This document shows, piece after piece, positions 39,660 to 52,079 of a DNA stretch of 64,000 bases. Below the pieces are notes generated by a model. The model saw only the letters and a program-made list of their open reading frames with translations, made no database searches and was not told where the DNA came from. The first letter of the stretch is position 1. Each line of letters opens with the position of its first letter. This stretch comes from Casuarina equisetifolia (taxonomy: Eukaryota > Streptophyta > Magnoliopsida > Fagales > Casuarinaceae), in assembly GCA_028551475.1 (NCBI GenBank), contig CM052358.1, positions 13,313,938 through 13,377,937 of the forward strand, given 5' to 3'. The position numbers were made by a program, and so were the translations under genes.

Positions 39660-40686
39660 AGAGGGAACGCGGGCTTTATGCCTTTAGCACCTTTTTATTT
39701 TTTCTCTTATTTTAACGCGACAAACGCTTTTTGATTTTGACAAGGATGGAACTTTTTCACCGCAGATAACGACGTCGTTGTAGGTGAACTGTCTTCGTGA
39801 AATTGGATTTCTCTGTTCTCTTTTGGGAAAAGTAAGGATTGGATTGCGTGTCGTGTTGTGGTATTTGGTGTCATTAAAGCATCAGATTATGCCCACTTTG
39901 TAGCTTTCCCCTTAAGTGCTTCTCACGTGGTGGGGTAAGGTTGTCTCCGCTCGCCTGCTTCTCTGGGGAGCACTGTGCTCCGACTGTAATGCCTTTGCCC
40001 ATTCTTGGCATTCAAGCAATTGAAGCGCATTTTCAGATAAAACATGCCTACTATGGTCGTTCCTCCAAACTCACACTCCTTACACAACCCAAGTTTTGGG
40101 TAGGAAGAAACGTTAATAAATGCAGAGGTATAAACGTAGCTTGCTTTGGTTGGTAAGAAACTACATCCAAGGTTCGGTTGGGGGTTGGTCTTAAGACTTT
40201 TCGGCCCCCTTTCCAATCATGGCAGCAAATGTTGGTGGGGCTGTTGTTTGACCAGTTGGGGTTGCTTTTGGGAATATGCTAAAAGGATTAATTACGCACC
40301 CGATTACTCCAAAATCTATCGCCTGACAAATCTCTTCGTGAAGGGTCGTCAGATTGCAGGAAAAAGATATTCCTCACCCAAGGAATTTGAAAAGGAGTTG
40401 CTCAAGGGATTCGATTGGCCAAAGTGTCCCTTTACATAATAAATTTGAAGAGACATAATAATGTTGAATCACTAAGCTCCTAGAATTTCTTTTAGTGAAT
40501 AAAATCAGCTCTGGAGTAGACATGAATCGTTAGATAGTATTTAAGTTCTCTATGGAGATGACAATGACCTCTCCCAGAACAAAATGATCAAGAATACTTC
40601 TCTCCTCTGTGGTTAATGAGAATGATGCCTCTTCCTGTAAAAGAATTTGACAAAAAAATTGAATGAGACTCGAATAAATCCTCAGA
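39660..40686. other. Intergenic with one unassigned ORF
   Basis: Between the PI-PLC X start and the CLF stop. An ORF on the plus strand, 40146-40439 (97 codons), ends with a charged, protein-like tail (YAKRINYAPDYSKIYRLTN, then SPKEFEKELLKGFDW). I do not recognise it and see no splice partner, so it could be the end of a decayed gene. The CLF 3' UTR probably covers the bases just below 40687. Confidence 0.3.
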
Positions 40687-43600
40687 TTAAGCAAGCTTCT
40701 TAGCACGACCACTGGAAGGAGCACCGTCCTCTTTTTTGGATCCGGATGCCTCAGGCTTTCGAGCCCAAGCAGGTGCTCTGTCTGGTTCATAACGATAATC
40801 ATAAAAAAGTTCCTCCCCAGCAGAAATTCGTTCCTTGGCAAATATGCCTACTCTGTGATCCCCAGCAACCATAATAACCTGACTCAAAATTCGGTGAGCG
40901 AAAGTTAAAAATTGGACAACACAAAAACCTTAATTCCCCAAATTGCGAACCATTCAGCGGAAAGGCGTAAAACTTTCCAGAATTAGGTAATAGGATAACC
41001 ACAACAAATGGCAGCCCGAATGGTACCTTTGCATAGCAATTTGGATCTGGAGAATGGTTGGCGAACTTCAACTTGTCACCCTTGCGGTATGCATCAAGAA
41101 CAAACTGCACAAAGTTCCAGATTATATTTAAGTTCAAACATAATCCAAAAAGGAGATTCAATCTCTTTACCCAAGCCAAAGGTAGCATCGAGCATGCCTG
41201 ATCATTCAGATTGAAGAGAAATGATGAATTTTCACGGTCGTAGATCTTTCCACGCTTATCTGCTTCCCGATGCGAAATCAGCTCCCCAGTGTACTCACCA
41301 AGGTATTCGTGCTTGCCCACACTATTCTGGAGGGTTTCTAAAAATTGTCAGAAGAAGAAAAAAATGAACCTCATAAAAACATCAGATTGATAGGGTTACC
41401 TTTAAGAATGCCCCCCAGCCCGATACGTCAGATCTACCAAGTAAAACCTGGACATAGACCAAACGCAAGCTATGGTCATTATAATGACAATATAACACTA
41501 AATAACCATAAAAATTAGTAGTTTGAAACACAGACAGGAGAAACCAACAGGACAAAAAATGCCGTCACATTATTAACCAAAGCAAATACATGTAGAAATA
41601 AAACAATTTCATTTTCAAAACAGATCAAAAAAACAGAGTAGATCTGCAAAGGTTAACTAGTCGAGACCATGGACAGTGTCAGCATCAACTTGACTCTCAT
41701 TAGGTCCAATTAAAGCTTGTAGTTCCTCTAATACAGGACCCTTTGAGGACAGCTACTTAAAGGGACACGGGAATTAGTTAGATAATACTCATTGGTACTT
41801 GTAAGATGAGATGACTGATTGGTATCACAAAACAATATGGAGTGACTAGTACTTATCAGAAACATATATGTAAATGAAAGAGACTACCCAACATATATGT
41901 AAATGAAATAGACTACCCATTTAGACATTAATCCCTAATAAACTAAGGGAATTATTTAAAGCAAAGCTTCACGAAACCACTTGCAAATAAATTGAAAAGA
42001 AAGAAACAAATCCCAAGAACAGAGTAATATATAGTTACCCTCTGTTGCTGTTTGAGAAGAAGCTTCATGTTTCTACACTCATAATTATCACCTCTTTGGC
42101 TAGGAACCCCAAAAGTACCATCTCCACAACTGCAAAGCCAATTTTAAGGACTCAAAAAGTCAACCTTTGTTGAGGCAAAGAAAAGTGTCATCATGACTAT
42201 ATTTAGCAAGTGAAACAATTAGAGACTAAAATATTGAACTAACTAGTTCTCAAAAAGAAAAACTCACCATGCTAGACCTAAAAACCATGAACTACGGCTA
42301 CCTAATTATTGGATTATTCTCTTATCCCTGATTACAAATTCTCACAAATTAATATCACATTAGAAACAAAATTGTTCACACCCAACTAAAACTCAAATCA
42401 CAAAGAGATAAATGCCTACTTGTGACAAGCTGATCTAAACTTTAAAAATTCCAAATCCATCATTAAGCAAGGACTAGCTGATGCTATTATTTCATGGAAA
42501 ACAGTACTACTTTTTCTCTTTTCTTGCATCTCCTTTCTTTTTTTGTTTTCAACTCCGAGTGAAGCAATCTGTACTCATATTTACAAGGCAACCATTAAGA
42601 TGCTTTAATGAATTTACCAATTAAATTATTTTGACTGGTTGGCAATGTTGATCCGATTTCTACAGTTAATGTCTGCAAGCACATAAGAGCATGTAAATTT
42701 GCAAGCCTCTCTCAGTGACATGTTCACTATTGGAAGAGCAAATTACAATATAACCCCTAGATGGCTAAATCAATTGTTATCCAAGAGACAAGTTTCGTGA
42801 AGGCATGATTTCAATCTCAAGTTGCTATTGATTGTAATCCCATTATAGTGTTATATCGCACATCATTTTCGCTGGTTGGCAGTGCTGATGTGATTTCTAC
42901 AGGTAATGTATCCAAGCATACAAGAGCATGTAAATTAGCGGGTCTGTCTCAATGACATGTTAATTATCGAGAAGAGCAAATTACAGTATAGCACATAGAT
43001 GGCTAAATTAGTTATTTCCCAGGATACTAGCTTTGTGAAAACGTGATTTCAATCTTAAGGTGCCATTAAGCTTCATCTGCATTTGTAATCTTATTATAGC
43101 ATTATATTGAAAATCGGAAGTCCCTCTTCTTCATTGCTAGTGTATATAGTGATTCATAATAAGGATATCTCACCTGCATATTATTAGAAGGGGTGAAATA
43201 GAAACAACAACGATTACAAACTCACCTGACCCAACAATTCCTACAAACATCTGGATCACATTCTCTGTCTGCAGCAAAGCATGGACATTGCCGACTTCGA
43301 CATTGACTTTTCGCACAATGGCACCCCCTGAATCTGTTCTTGCAACTCTTTGGACATCTATTTCGTGTGACAAAGAATATATCAGTAGGAAGAATCACTT
43401 TATATTATAATCACCAAAACACCAAAAAACAAAAAAAAATCCAAATTAGGAAAACCTGTAATTGCAAATCCAGTTACCAATTAGCTCAGGAAGAGAAACC
43501 TCTAAAATTCTAACTCGACAAAGGGACAGAAGATAGACAACAACAGAAAAGGATCCATCCTTGATTTCCGTATTCTTTTCACAGAGAGATATAATAACTC

Positions 43601-46600
43601 ACCCACAGTACTTTTCACAGCACGTTCCATTTTGAAGACAAGAACACTGCTTTCCACAAGCCGTTTGGCAACCACATGGATTATACTGCCGACATGGCTG
43701 ATCTTTTCTCTCAGTAATCCGCTTCCTAATTGAATGATAGGCAGCAGACTTCCAGGTATACTTCAAACGGCGAACCCTACCTCTTCGACGTAAAAATCTT
43801 GATCTTCTTCTTACTTCATTACTACCCTAAAGTATATTCCATCCCAGGACAAAAAAGTAATCACTTGTTAGGGCAGGGAGGGTTCTTAGCAAGAAATGGA
43901 TAACCACAATCACACTAAACATATTTCTATTGAATTCAACCTTAGAATAACCTTCAACAAGAGAATTTGCTCCATCACCACCTTGGCAAGACAACTTACT
44001 TTCCGAGCAATTCATGTATTGAAAAACATCCCAACATGTCTTCATACCATTTAAAAGGTTCCTTGCAATTAGACAGCTGTCATGACACATATAGAGCAAA
44101 CATCAATGAGCTGTGAATCTCATAGTAAAAATGTGCAAGATTAAACAGAGAAGATTTCTGTTAGCATAGAGAAAGATAAAGACTTTAACGCTAATGACAA
44201 TGATTTGTATTAGTAGAAACTGCTCATGTCATGCTTTAAATGAAACCAGAAAAACTCAATAATTTAACAAATTCAGACAGATAAAGAATGTTCAGCAGGT
44301 TTCTAGGGTTCAGATCAACTATCTCACATATAAATCGTGTAACTATAGAGCCAAAAACAGTAAAGCATAGGACCGGGAAAGTGACATGCTAAATCAAATA
44401 AAATTATATTTACTAACCAGTTCCTGCCAAAAATTTCAACACCTTTATCAAAAAGGTCCTTTTCAAAAGCTTTCCAAGGCTTACTATCACCAACTTCTTG
44501 CTTATATACATTTTCATCTACAAACTCTTCTTTCCTCAAGTTGTCATCACTACTAGCGGCAGGTGGATCAGTGTTGGTATCATTTAATGAACCATCAAGG
44601 ACATTGCTCTGTGCAAATTTGTTGCTGTCCTTATTTGATGATTCCTTCCTTCTAGATCTTCCCCCAGTAGGAGATTTCACATTCTTTTGTGAAGAAGAAC
44701 TAGTATCATCATTTTCTTTGCATGAATTAGATTTAGGTTTCAAATCGCCTGGACAAGGACCTCCACTGACAAAAGAATCACAATCATCAGAAGCTACCAT
44801 TTTCTTCTGCCTTTTTTGCACGCGAACTAAAACACGCTCACCAACGCGTTTTCTGTTCCTCTTATTTATTCCAGTTTTTCCTGGAAGCTTAGTTTTTGGG
44901 GGTGATGAGTGGTGGGTAGAAGTGTTGTCCTGCCCAGGTCCAACCTCTGAGTCACTGCTTTCCGAGATGTTCTTTGCATTCGAGGAAGCACTTTCACTCT
45001 GGTAAGACTTTGCCCTCTTTCTAGCAGAAGGGCCAGAAGGTTTCTTTCTAGATAATATCACACCCCCAGCACAACCAGCTGAAGATACATTTTTTTCTTC
45101 AAGATCACCATTCATGGAGGAGCTTACTTTAGCAACTCTTTGCGGCTTCAATACCTGACATTGGTCAATATTTAGCTACTTACATATTATGTTTGCCTAT
45201 TCTCCACGAGTATTTCACAGACACAAAAGTCACGATAGAAATTCATAAAAAAACACATACAGATCGATAGCAATGTGGACCACATGTTATGTTTTCGTCA
45301 TCTGCAGGGCACCATGAAGGTTGTTTCTCAGCCTGAAAATAGTCCGTATGAACAGAAAATGTAACAGTTTGGAAATATTCATCAAACTTTTTAAGAATTG
45401 ATTGGAAGGAATACACTTACAGGAAAGACAAGATCCTGTGAACATCCATGTAATCTGCAATCAAAAACCTGCCAAAGGGAAAGAAGAAGAATTAAGTGAT
45501 ACATGATGACTGAATGAAACACAAGGTGACAAATGGACCAGAAGAACAAAGCTTACAAGGCATCGACGACAAAACAGGTTGTCAAAAGAATCAAGAGCTG
45601 CATCAAGATCTTTGTCAAGAAAGGAATTCGCATTTTGCAAAATGTCTTCATTATCCCCATTCTTAGACCCTCCCACAGCCTTCTCTTTCTTAATAAGAAT
45701 TTCATATCTTGCCTGTATAAGATGTTTGATCGTGTTTCATATCTCTGTAAAGCCAGCAGAAACCAAATGGGAAACGGCTGGACCAAAGCTTACACTATGA
45801 CCAGTTGCAATCAGATTATAAATAGGGTAGAAGCATGCATAAGAAACAAAAATATTCTATTAAATAAAATGCAACAAACTAAAATCCAAACCTTGACTTC
45901 ACCAGGGCTCCTAGAAAAACACTGTGCCAATGATTCCAGCACTTCATCAGATAAACCAACTTCTTTGGCAGTCATGCTGGCAACATAACAGATACCACAA
46001 GGTCCATAAGTTTTATATCACATGCAAATAAAAAAGGTTTTCAAAAAAATACATAGTTGAAGAAGAAAAAAGAAATCCAACTGATGAGAAAATCTCCGCA
46101 ACAAAAACAACTGAGAGCCAAATAACAAGTTTCAACTCAACAAGATTGTCACATACAGGGTCAAATAGAAGACTACGAAAAATCAATTTGGTAACTAAAA
46201 CAACATATATCCCCTTAAATAAAGAGTTGGCAATGACTTAAAAATCTCCACTACCATCTGTGTCATAACAGATACAAGTCAAATATACCTCATAGACCAA
46301 GACATATTTTTGAGAAAAATTGTCCCTAATCGGCCAGAAAACAAGTGCGTATAATGAGAAACTATGTGCTGAGTATTGAAGAGAAAGAATTAGAAGACCA
46401 GAAAAAGGCGAGAATGGCATAAATGCTTGTGATAAGTTCACATTTAGACACAAACATCAGAGAAGTAGATTAAAAACCACCTGAGAAGCTTATCACAAGC
46501 AATGAAGACATGATGAATATAATCAGAAAAATGGGGAGATAATTCTTGAAAGCAAACCAAAGCAATTAAGAAAAGAAGGCCTTGTCAAGTGATCGAGTTT

Positions 46601-48347
46601 GGTATAAGCACTTCACAAGAAAGCAAAACCAGAAGTTGAGAAATCTAGCTAGAATAGGAACAACAAAAATCAAAACCATCCAGAAGTTGTTGCAAGTGTG
46701 AAGTTGAAACAAGAAAACATAACAAATTGTTGTACGAATTTCACAACAACGAAGGTTTTAGGAAAGGCAGAAAAATGATAGGATATAACATTTTCTTGGG
46801 TCATCTTTCTGCATCTGACGACCTTATTTCTCACATCTGAACCAACACCTCAAAGATTAGAATGAATTAGTCACTGAGATTTAATTCCTTTTATCTGCTC
46901 CCAAACTGATCTCTCAAAATAAGCTAAAAGCTAAAGAGAAGAAGAGCAGGTAACAAGAAAGAAAACATAAAAGATCAGCACAAAGTTGGTGAACCATTAC
47001 CATTAAACATTATTTAATGGTCTAAGACAAATAATCAATGCACCACCTCTTACAATTATTACTTTTTCTATGACAAAGATCATGATTGAGTGGCTATTGA
47101 CTTCACATAAAGCTTGCACAGTAATCAAGGATCCACAGGCAGCATATTACAGAGAAAATTGGAGCAACACAATTTAAGGACAAAAATGAAGGAGCGAAAA
47201 GAAGACCAGTATAAGACTTATTAATTGCATTTGTTATTTTGGCTATACCAACCAAAGTATATAATCTTCAGATTCCACAAAATCTCTCTTTTCCTCTTCA
47301 TCCTCAGCTAGTTCCTCCTCACTGTCACTGCAAATTAGTGCTTCACCACCATTTTGATCATAATAGATTCTGCGTCGACCAACCACTGACTGGTCCTCTG
47401 TCATTCTTTGATTTCTGTACCAGAACTATTACTAAGTCACTAAATGAACAACATGAATATCGCAACAGTAAAGTAATATTCCCACCCTTTATATATATTC
47501 TTCATTATCAACAAGCTGTAGTTGAAATGATTACTCTACATCCCAAAGGAACAGAATAGACGATAATGGCCATAGTGTCAATAACTACTGGTTGCTTACA
47601 TAACTTACCTATCTTCCATAAAAGTAGGGAGGGGATGGAGGGTTTGGGAGTTATAAATCCAGAAAATCAGAACCCACAATTTACCAGTGATTGCCACCTT
47701 GTGCAGAAGAAAAGTGGCAAATAACACAATACATCCTTTAAACACGTGCAGACAAATAATAAAAGGAATAAGCCAACCTGGGCTGAGCCCGTACTTCAGT
47801 TAAAGAAGGAATTGAACACACCTGTCCAAAAAAATCCATGTAGTATAAGGAGGTAATCTTTTAAGCTCTGTGAGCCTAATGGGACGAACAGCATTTTTGA
47901 CTGGAACATTAGATCCTAGAAGAACTGCAGTAGAAGCATTAGCATCATCTTGGGAGCTACAACTATCCCTATCCCCGTTAGTTGCACCAACACCGTTATG
48001 CATATCAAGCGCATCTTTCTGCCTTTTTGTCAGTAGATCTATACTTCTATCACTGTCATTTGTCCTACTGGTCCTTCCTTCGGTGGACAATTTATATAGA
48101 TGGTTTGACACCCCAACCAATTTCTGTCTGTTTTCTTCCATTCTTTTCTGAAAAGAAGAAAAAAAAAAGAATTGTTAATGAAGATGATCTCAAAACAGCA
48201 CTGCTAGATGACAAGATCAACTGTTATCTACAACACATTAAAATGTACCTTTACAGAAACAGACCGGTCAGCAGCAACTTGCTTCTTTAGAGAATCAATG
48301 ACCGATAGAACCTCCTTACCATTTTGACTTGTTTCTTGAGGCTCCAT
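40687..48347 (-). CDS. CLF: CURLY LEAF, Polycomb H3K27 methyltransferase
   Basis: Catalytic subunit of PRC2, trimethylating histone H3 Lys27 in the nucleus to silence developmental genes such as floral homeotic genes. Sixteen exons join in frame: 48347-48249, 48147-47822, 47414-47253, 45976-45892, 45712-45557, 45468-45421, 45332-45261, 45154-44418, 44076-43914, 43826-43603, 43357-43226, 42129-42039, 41447-41400, 41326-41198, 41104-41027 and 40878-40687. The product has 913 residues, against about 902 in Arabidopsis CLF. Visible parts: [10 protein letters not shown] near 132-142, a Cys-rich block ([16 protein letters not shown], about 270-287), a basic nuclear signal in exon 8, a SANT-like segment (KGVEIFG...LIARNLL, about 550-570), the CXC domain (about 661-735), and SET (about 766-885) with NHSPDPNC (840-847) and [10 protein letters not shown] (871-880). 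It is closer to CLF than to SWN, which has a different N-terminus and middle. One intron is GC-AG. The gene appears intact. Confidence 0.96.
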
Positions 48348-48967
48348 CGCCTGTAAACGATTACTATGAGTTTGACCTTCTTACTATATAAACAGCTAAT
48401 TACATACCGTAAATAAACTCTTCAAAGTCAATTCAGATCAGATACGCCCCATCCATTTTTTGAGCAAAATGTTCTAGTTGCAATCATCAAAATCAAAATG
48501 TACACACTTTGGTGAGGATATCTCTTGTACAACAACAATAATGTGAACAATAGGATACAGAAACTTAAGCTCACAACCTAAACCTAGTGTGTTGTACACG
48601 GGACACTGCTTCATAGACTGTTATTTGCAAGTTTTTAACGCGCGAGCACTTCACAACAACAAGTTAATTCTCAAAATCTTAAGAGTACTCCATTCTCGAA
48701 GATTAACGAGCCAAAAATTCGACCTATATCAAAATAATTTGCCTAAAATTCCCCGAAATAGACTCCGAGATCTAATTGAGACATCTAATACACAATGTAG
48801 CTAACTTTTCAAGAACTAGTTATTTAAATTAAATTAAATAAAGGAAGAAAAAGAAGAGAAAACCAGAGCGAGAATTTGAATAATTAAAAATTTTGCGACG
48901 TAAGACGATGAGCTGAAACCAAGTTCTCCGCGGATATTGGAGAGAGCAAGAGACAGAAAGCGAATAC

Positions 48968-49200
48968 CGAGGAGTCTTTGACAGGGTCCGATCTGTTGGC
49001 AGAGGCCTTGGAGGCCATTGGCGAAGACCAATCTCGCGAAGCCTATCCAGACCCGACTCGGCAATGGCGGTTCGGATCTGGATCGGGTACATGCAGAGGC
49101 TGATAATGCCGGAGATTATCGGAGAAAGAGTAAGGAACGGTAGGGTATGTATTGTGAGAAGAGATTTGGCGGGTCGGGCTTGGATGAAAACCCTAGCCAC
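48968..49200 (-). other. Probable CLF non-coding first exon
   Basis: The CLF start codon is preceded by an acceptor (TTTACAG at 48357-48351) and three leader bases, so an upstream exon is expected. A donor CTCG then GTATTC at 48967-48966 fits, leaving an intron of 617 bases. If transcription starts above 49092, an ATG there opens a 62-codon frame that crosses the junction and overlaps the CLF start out of frame. Start site and splicing are inferred. Confidence 0.5.
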
Positions 49201-49249
49201 GGCTCCCAATTTGGGACTTTTGGCCGTTTTAGTTTAGGGGTTTTAATTT

Positions 49250-50999
49250 GGTTTTGGTATAATCCCACTTTCTAGATGGGTCGGGGAGCGCGTTTTACAG
49301 AGTAGTACCTCGTCGTTTTGAGTGGCTAATAATTTGGGGGGAAATGACGTGCTCCTCTATTTTTGAATTGTACACTGTTGAACACCAACACCCCCATGCG
49401 CCCCCTTCGTCCGCAATTTCGCTTACCGACCATTTATTTATCTATTGCTTACTTGTGCAAAAGACATGGGTTGCCGACCAATCTGCAGGATTTGATTTTT
49501 TTGGTTTGTGTTCTTTTCTTCGTACGTGAGGAGTGGGTGTGCTAGAAGTCTGCACTTTCCGCTGGTTGTGGTTTGTCCTTGAAGGGGTCCAGGAGTAGGA
49601 GGGACAAGTAGACCTACTACCTGACTTTTGATTATGGGTTTTTTTCTCATTCCTTTTTGGCTTGTCAGTGCCTACTGAAAACTTGTTTACTAATTTAGAG
49701 ACATGTAGAAGGATAGATGTTTTGGTTTTGCGCCAAAACCCAATCCTTGAAGCCGAAGTACCAAAGGACAATTGCAATTATTGATCGTTGGTGGGCAGGC
49801 AACAACCAAAATGATGGATCTAAGGATGAGCTTCTCCTCCGGTTTCTGATACTTCGGAAAATGAACACTCACCCATTTAATCTTAACTAATAATAAGGGC
49901 TGAATTTTCTACCACTATTTCGACAGAGACGTGATCACGTGAAAGTTTGGTAGTACAACGCATTGTTGAACCTGTGGGACTCCTCAAGGTCGGCCGGCTA
50001 TGAAAGGGAACAACAAAGGGGAGAAATAAAAATAAGAAAAATGAAATCACCCTGACCCATGGGCTCACACTATTTTTCAGGCGCCCCTAGGTGGTTTGCC
50101 TCTATGCAAGAACGGATGGCTGGCGGATTTTGAAGTTCGTCACAATCCTCAAAAATAAAATAAAATAAAATAAAATAAAATAAAATAAAATAAACCCTTA
50201 AGCTTTTATCTACGAATTTCTTTAGAAATAGTTCCAAACTACGTAATTTCTTCTTTCTTTATACAAGATGTTAGCTCATGTAATGTGAGCTTATGTTAAT
50301 GAATATAAACTAATTTTTTATGAGAGATATATTGATGTAAATCATATTAATTTAATAAAATTAAATAAATATTATCTTTGACTGTGAATATAGTACTAAT
50401 TAATACAAACTAAAGTATATCTTATAAAACTATGATAAGTCAAAACTATTTAGTTGAACATAAATTGAGTTGAATTAGTGTTAGAGATTGACAGTGAATA
50501 CTAGATCATTCCTCTAGCTCTACATATATGCACTTAATATAGATATAATAAAATTAAGATTTGGTAAGTCTTTAAGATGCAATGGGACAGTGATTTATGT
50601 TTTTGTACTTGAAGGATGTTTTGGTCATTCTTATCATAACATGTTATTCTACCTGTATATATATAGGCACAACTACCACCTTCATGTTTTTAATGGGACA
50701 AAAGAAACACAACAAAAGCCTTTGTGACCAACCTTTTGTACTACTCATGCTTTTGTTATTGATTTCTTGCAAATTCAGCATCTCCTCAGCCAGTATTATT
50801 TTAGAGTCATAGAGGTGAAAATTTAAGTCAGAAATCGCATCACAAGGAGGCCAAATCAATTTCATAATTTAGTTTTCATGTTTTAACAAAAACCCAATTT
50901 GAAACTCATAATTGATGCATGATTCTTGGCCTTAAACTTATCGGAGTTATGCAGCATCAACCTAGGTTGCAAAATATGCCACACAAGATTGAAAAAATG
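49250..50999. other. Intergenic, upstream of CLF
   Basis: No gene is supported. Several overlapping ORFs near 49344-49872 occur on both strands with no motif. A pentanucleotide tract lies at 50151-50194. The part from 50200 to 50600 is strongly AT-rich. Confidence 0.45.
50151..50194. repeat. TAAAA pentanucleotide microsatellite
   Basis: About eight perfect tandem TAAAA units in an otherwise gene-free region. Confidence 0.95.
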
Positions 51000-51600
51000 A
51001 AGGCATTTGGTCTCATTCCTGCGGCCTTTTTTTTCTTTTGTTATTATAGCCGCTCTTAAGCCTTTAGTACCTTACACATTTTTTCCTAGCTGTAGATTCC
51101 GAACATCTTCATCGGTCTCCAAATCCAATCTCTGTTCATCGCAGTTTGTCTCTTTTCCCATTCCTCCAGTCTCACGGTATCCCCTTAAACATATAGACGA
51201 ACTGATGTTTTTAATGCGCAATGAATGTTTCTAATTCCAGTTTATGTACTCGGACTTAACTCAGATTGGAGAGACATGTTCCTCCGATAGCCAATGTGAC
51301 ACCGGCTTACGCTGCGGGAACACCAGGCCCAGATGCGTTCGGATCCAACCGCTGAACCCCGCACCAAAAGTAGGTATTTTTCTTTGTTTTTTTTTTTAAT
51401 CAATTTTAGTTGGGTGATCACTTTTTCTGATTGCACACATATTTCCGGCATGTCATGTGTCGCGGTTTTGGTGTGGCATTAGGTGAAAGGTCTGCCATAA
51501 AACCTGTACTCATGGCTGACGACCCACAACTCTTACGACCGGTTCGCCTTTAATATCTCCCACCAACCAGGAAGACTCGGTCACCAGCCAACTCAACGTG
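50998..51600 (+). pseudogene. Truncated PI-PLC X domain pseudogene
   Basis: Two exon remnants are visible. 51265-51369 encodes IGETCSSDSQCDTGLRCG and TRPRCVRIQPLNP, with an acceptor before it and a GTAGGT donor after it. 51483-51597 encodes VKGLP, an in-frame TAA at 51498-51500, then NLYSWLTTHNSYDRF. This is the Cys-rich head and the first catalytic motif of a PI-PLC X protein of a different subgroup from the intact gene at 36682-39570. A possible first-exon remnant starts near 50998. No NQEDTVTNQL, second-histidine or later exons follow, so the gene is both interrupted and truncated. Confidence 0.8.
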
Positions 51601-52079
51601 AGTTTCTCCTAAATTTACATATTTGACTGCATTTTGATAGGCAAAATACACATACGAAACTCCTTGTATTGCTCTCACCGTCGCAGGATGGGTTGTTAAG
51701 TATACCAGTAGAAAAGTCACATTTTCAATTAATAATGCTCGTCACCATTGAGGTTTTAACTTACTCTAACTATAAGAAATAAAAAGGAGGATCTTATGTA
51801 TGCTTTGGAAGCTACAAAGGTACACACTACCCTCTAAGGATTGGACTCCACTAAGCTTGGTGATTGGACTCCACAAAGCTCTAAGGATCAAATGGCTTTA
51901 GCATGCTACATGGGTAAAGTGCATGGTACATTAGGCCTTGATAAATTTTTCATCAAACTTTAGTATATTAATAACTTAATTGCCAAACTTATTTCTAAGA
52001 ATGACGAGTTGAAGATTAAAAAACCTTATTAAGAATGAAAAGCCTCATTTAGTCTTGTTCTCACAAGAAATTTTAACGT
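51601..52079. other. Gene-free stretch after PLC pseudogene
   Basis: No coding signal. Contains a short local duplication of GATTGGACTCCAC near 51840-51880. Confidence 0.45.

Noticed and set aside
48829-49209. 126-codon minus-strand ORF upstream of CLF
   Set aside because: It begins at a TTG and not an ATG, runs through the inferred leader donor into intron sequence, and has no motif.
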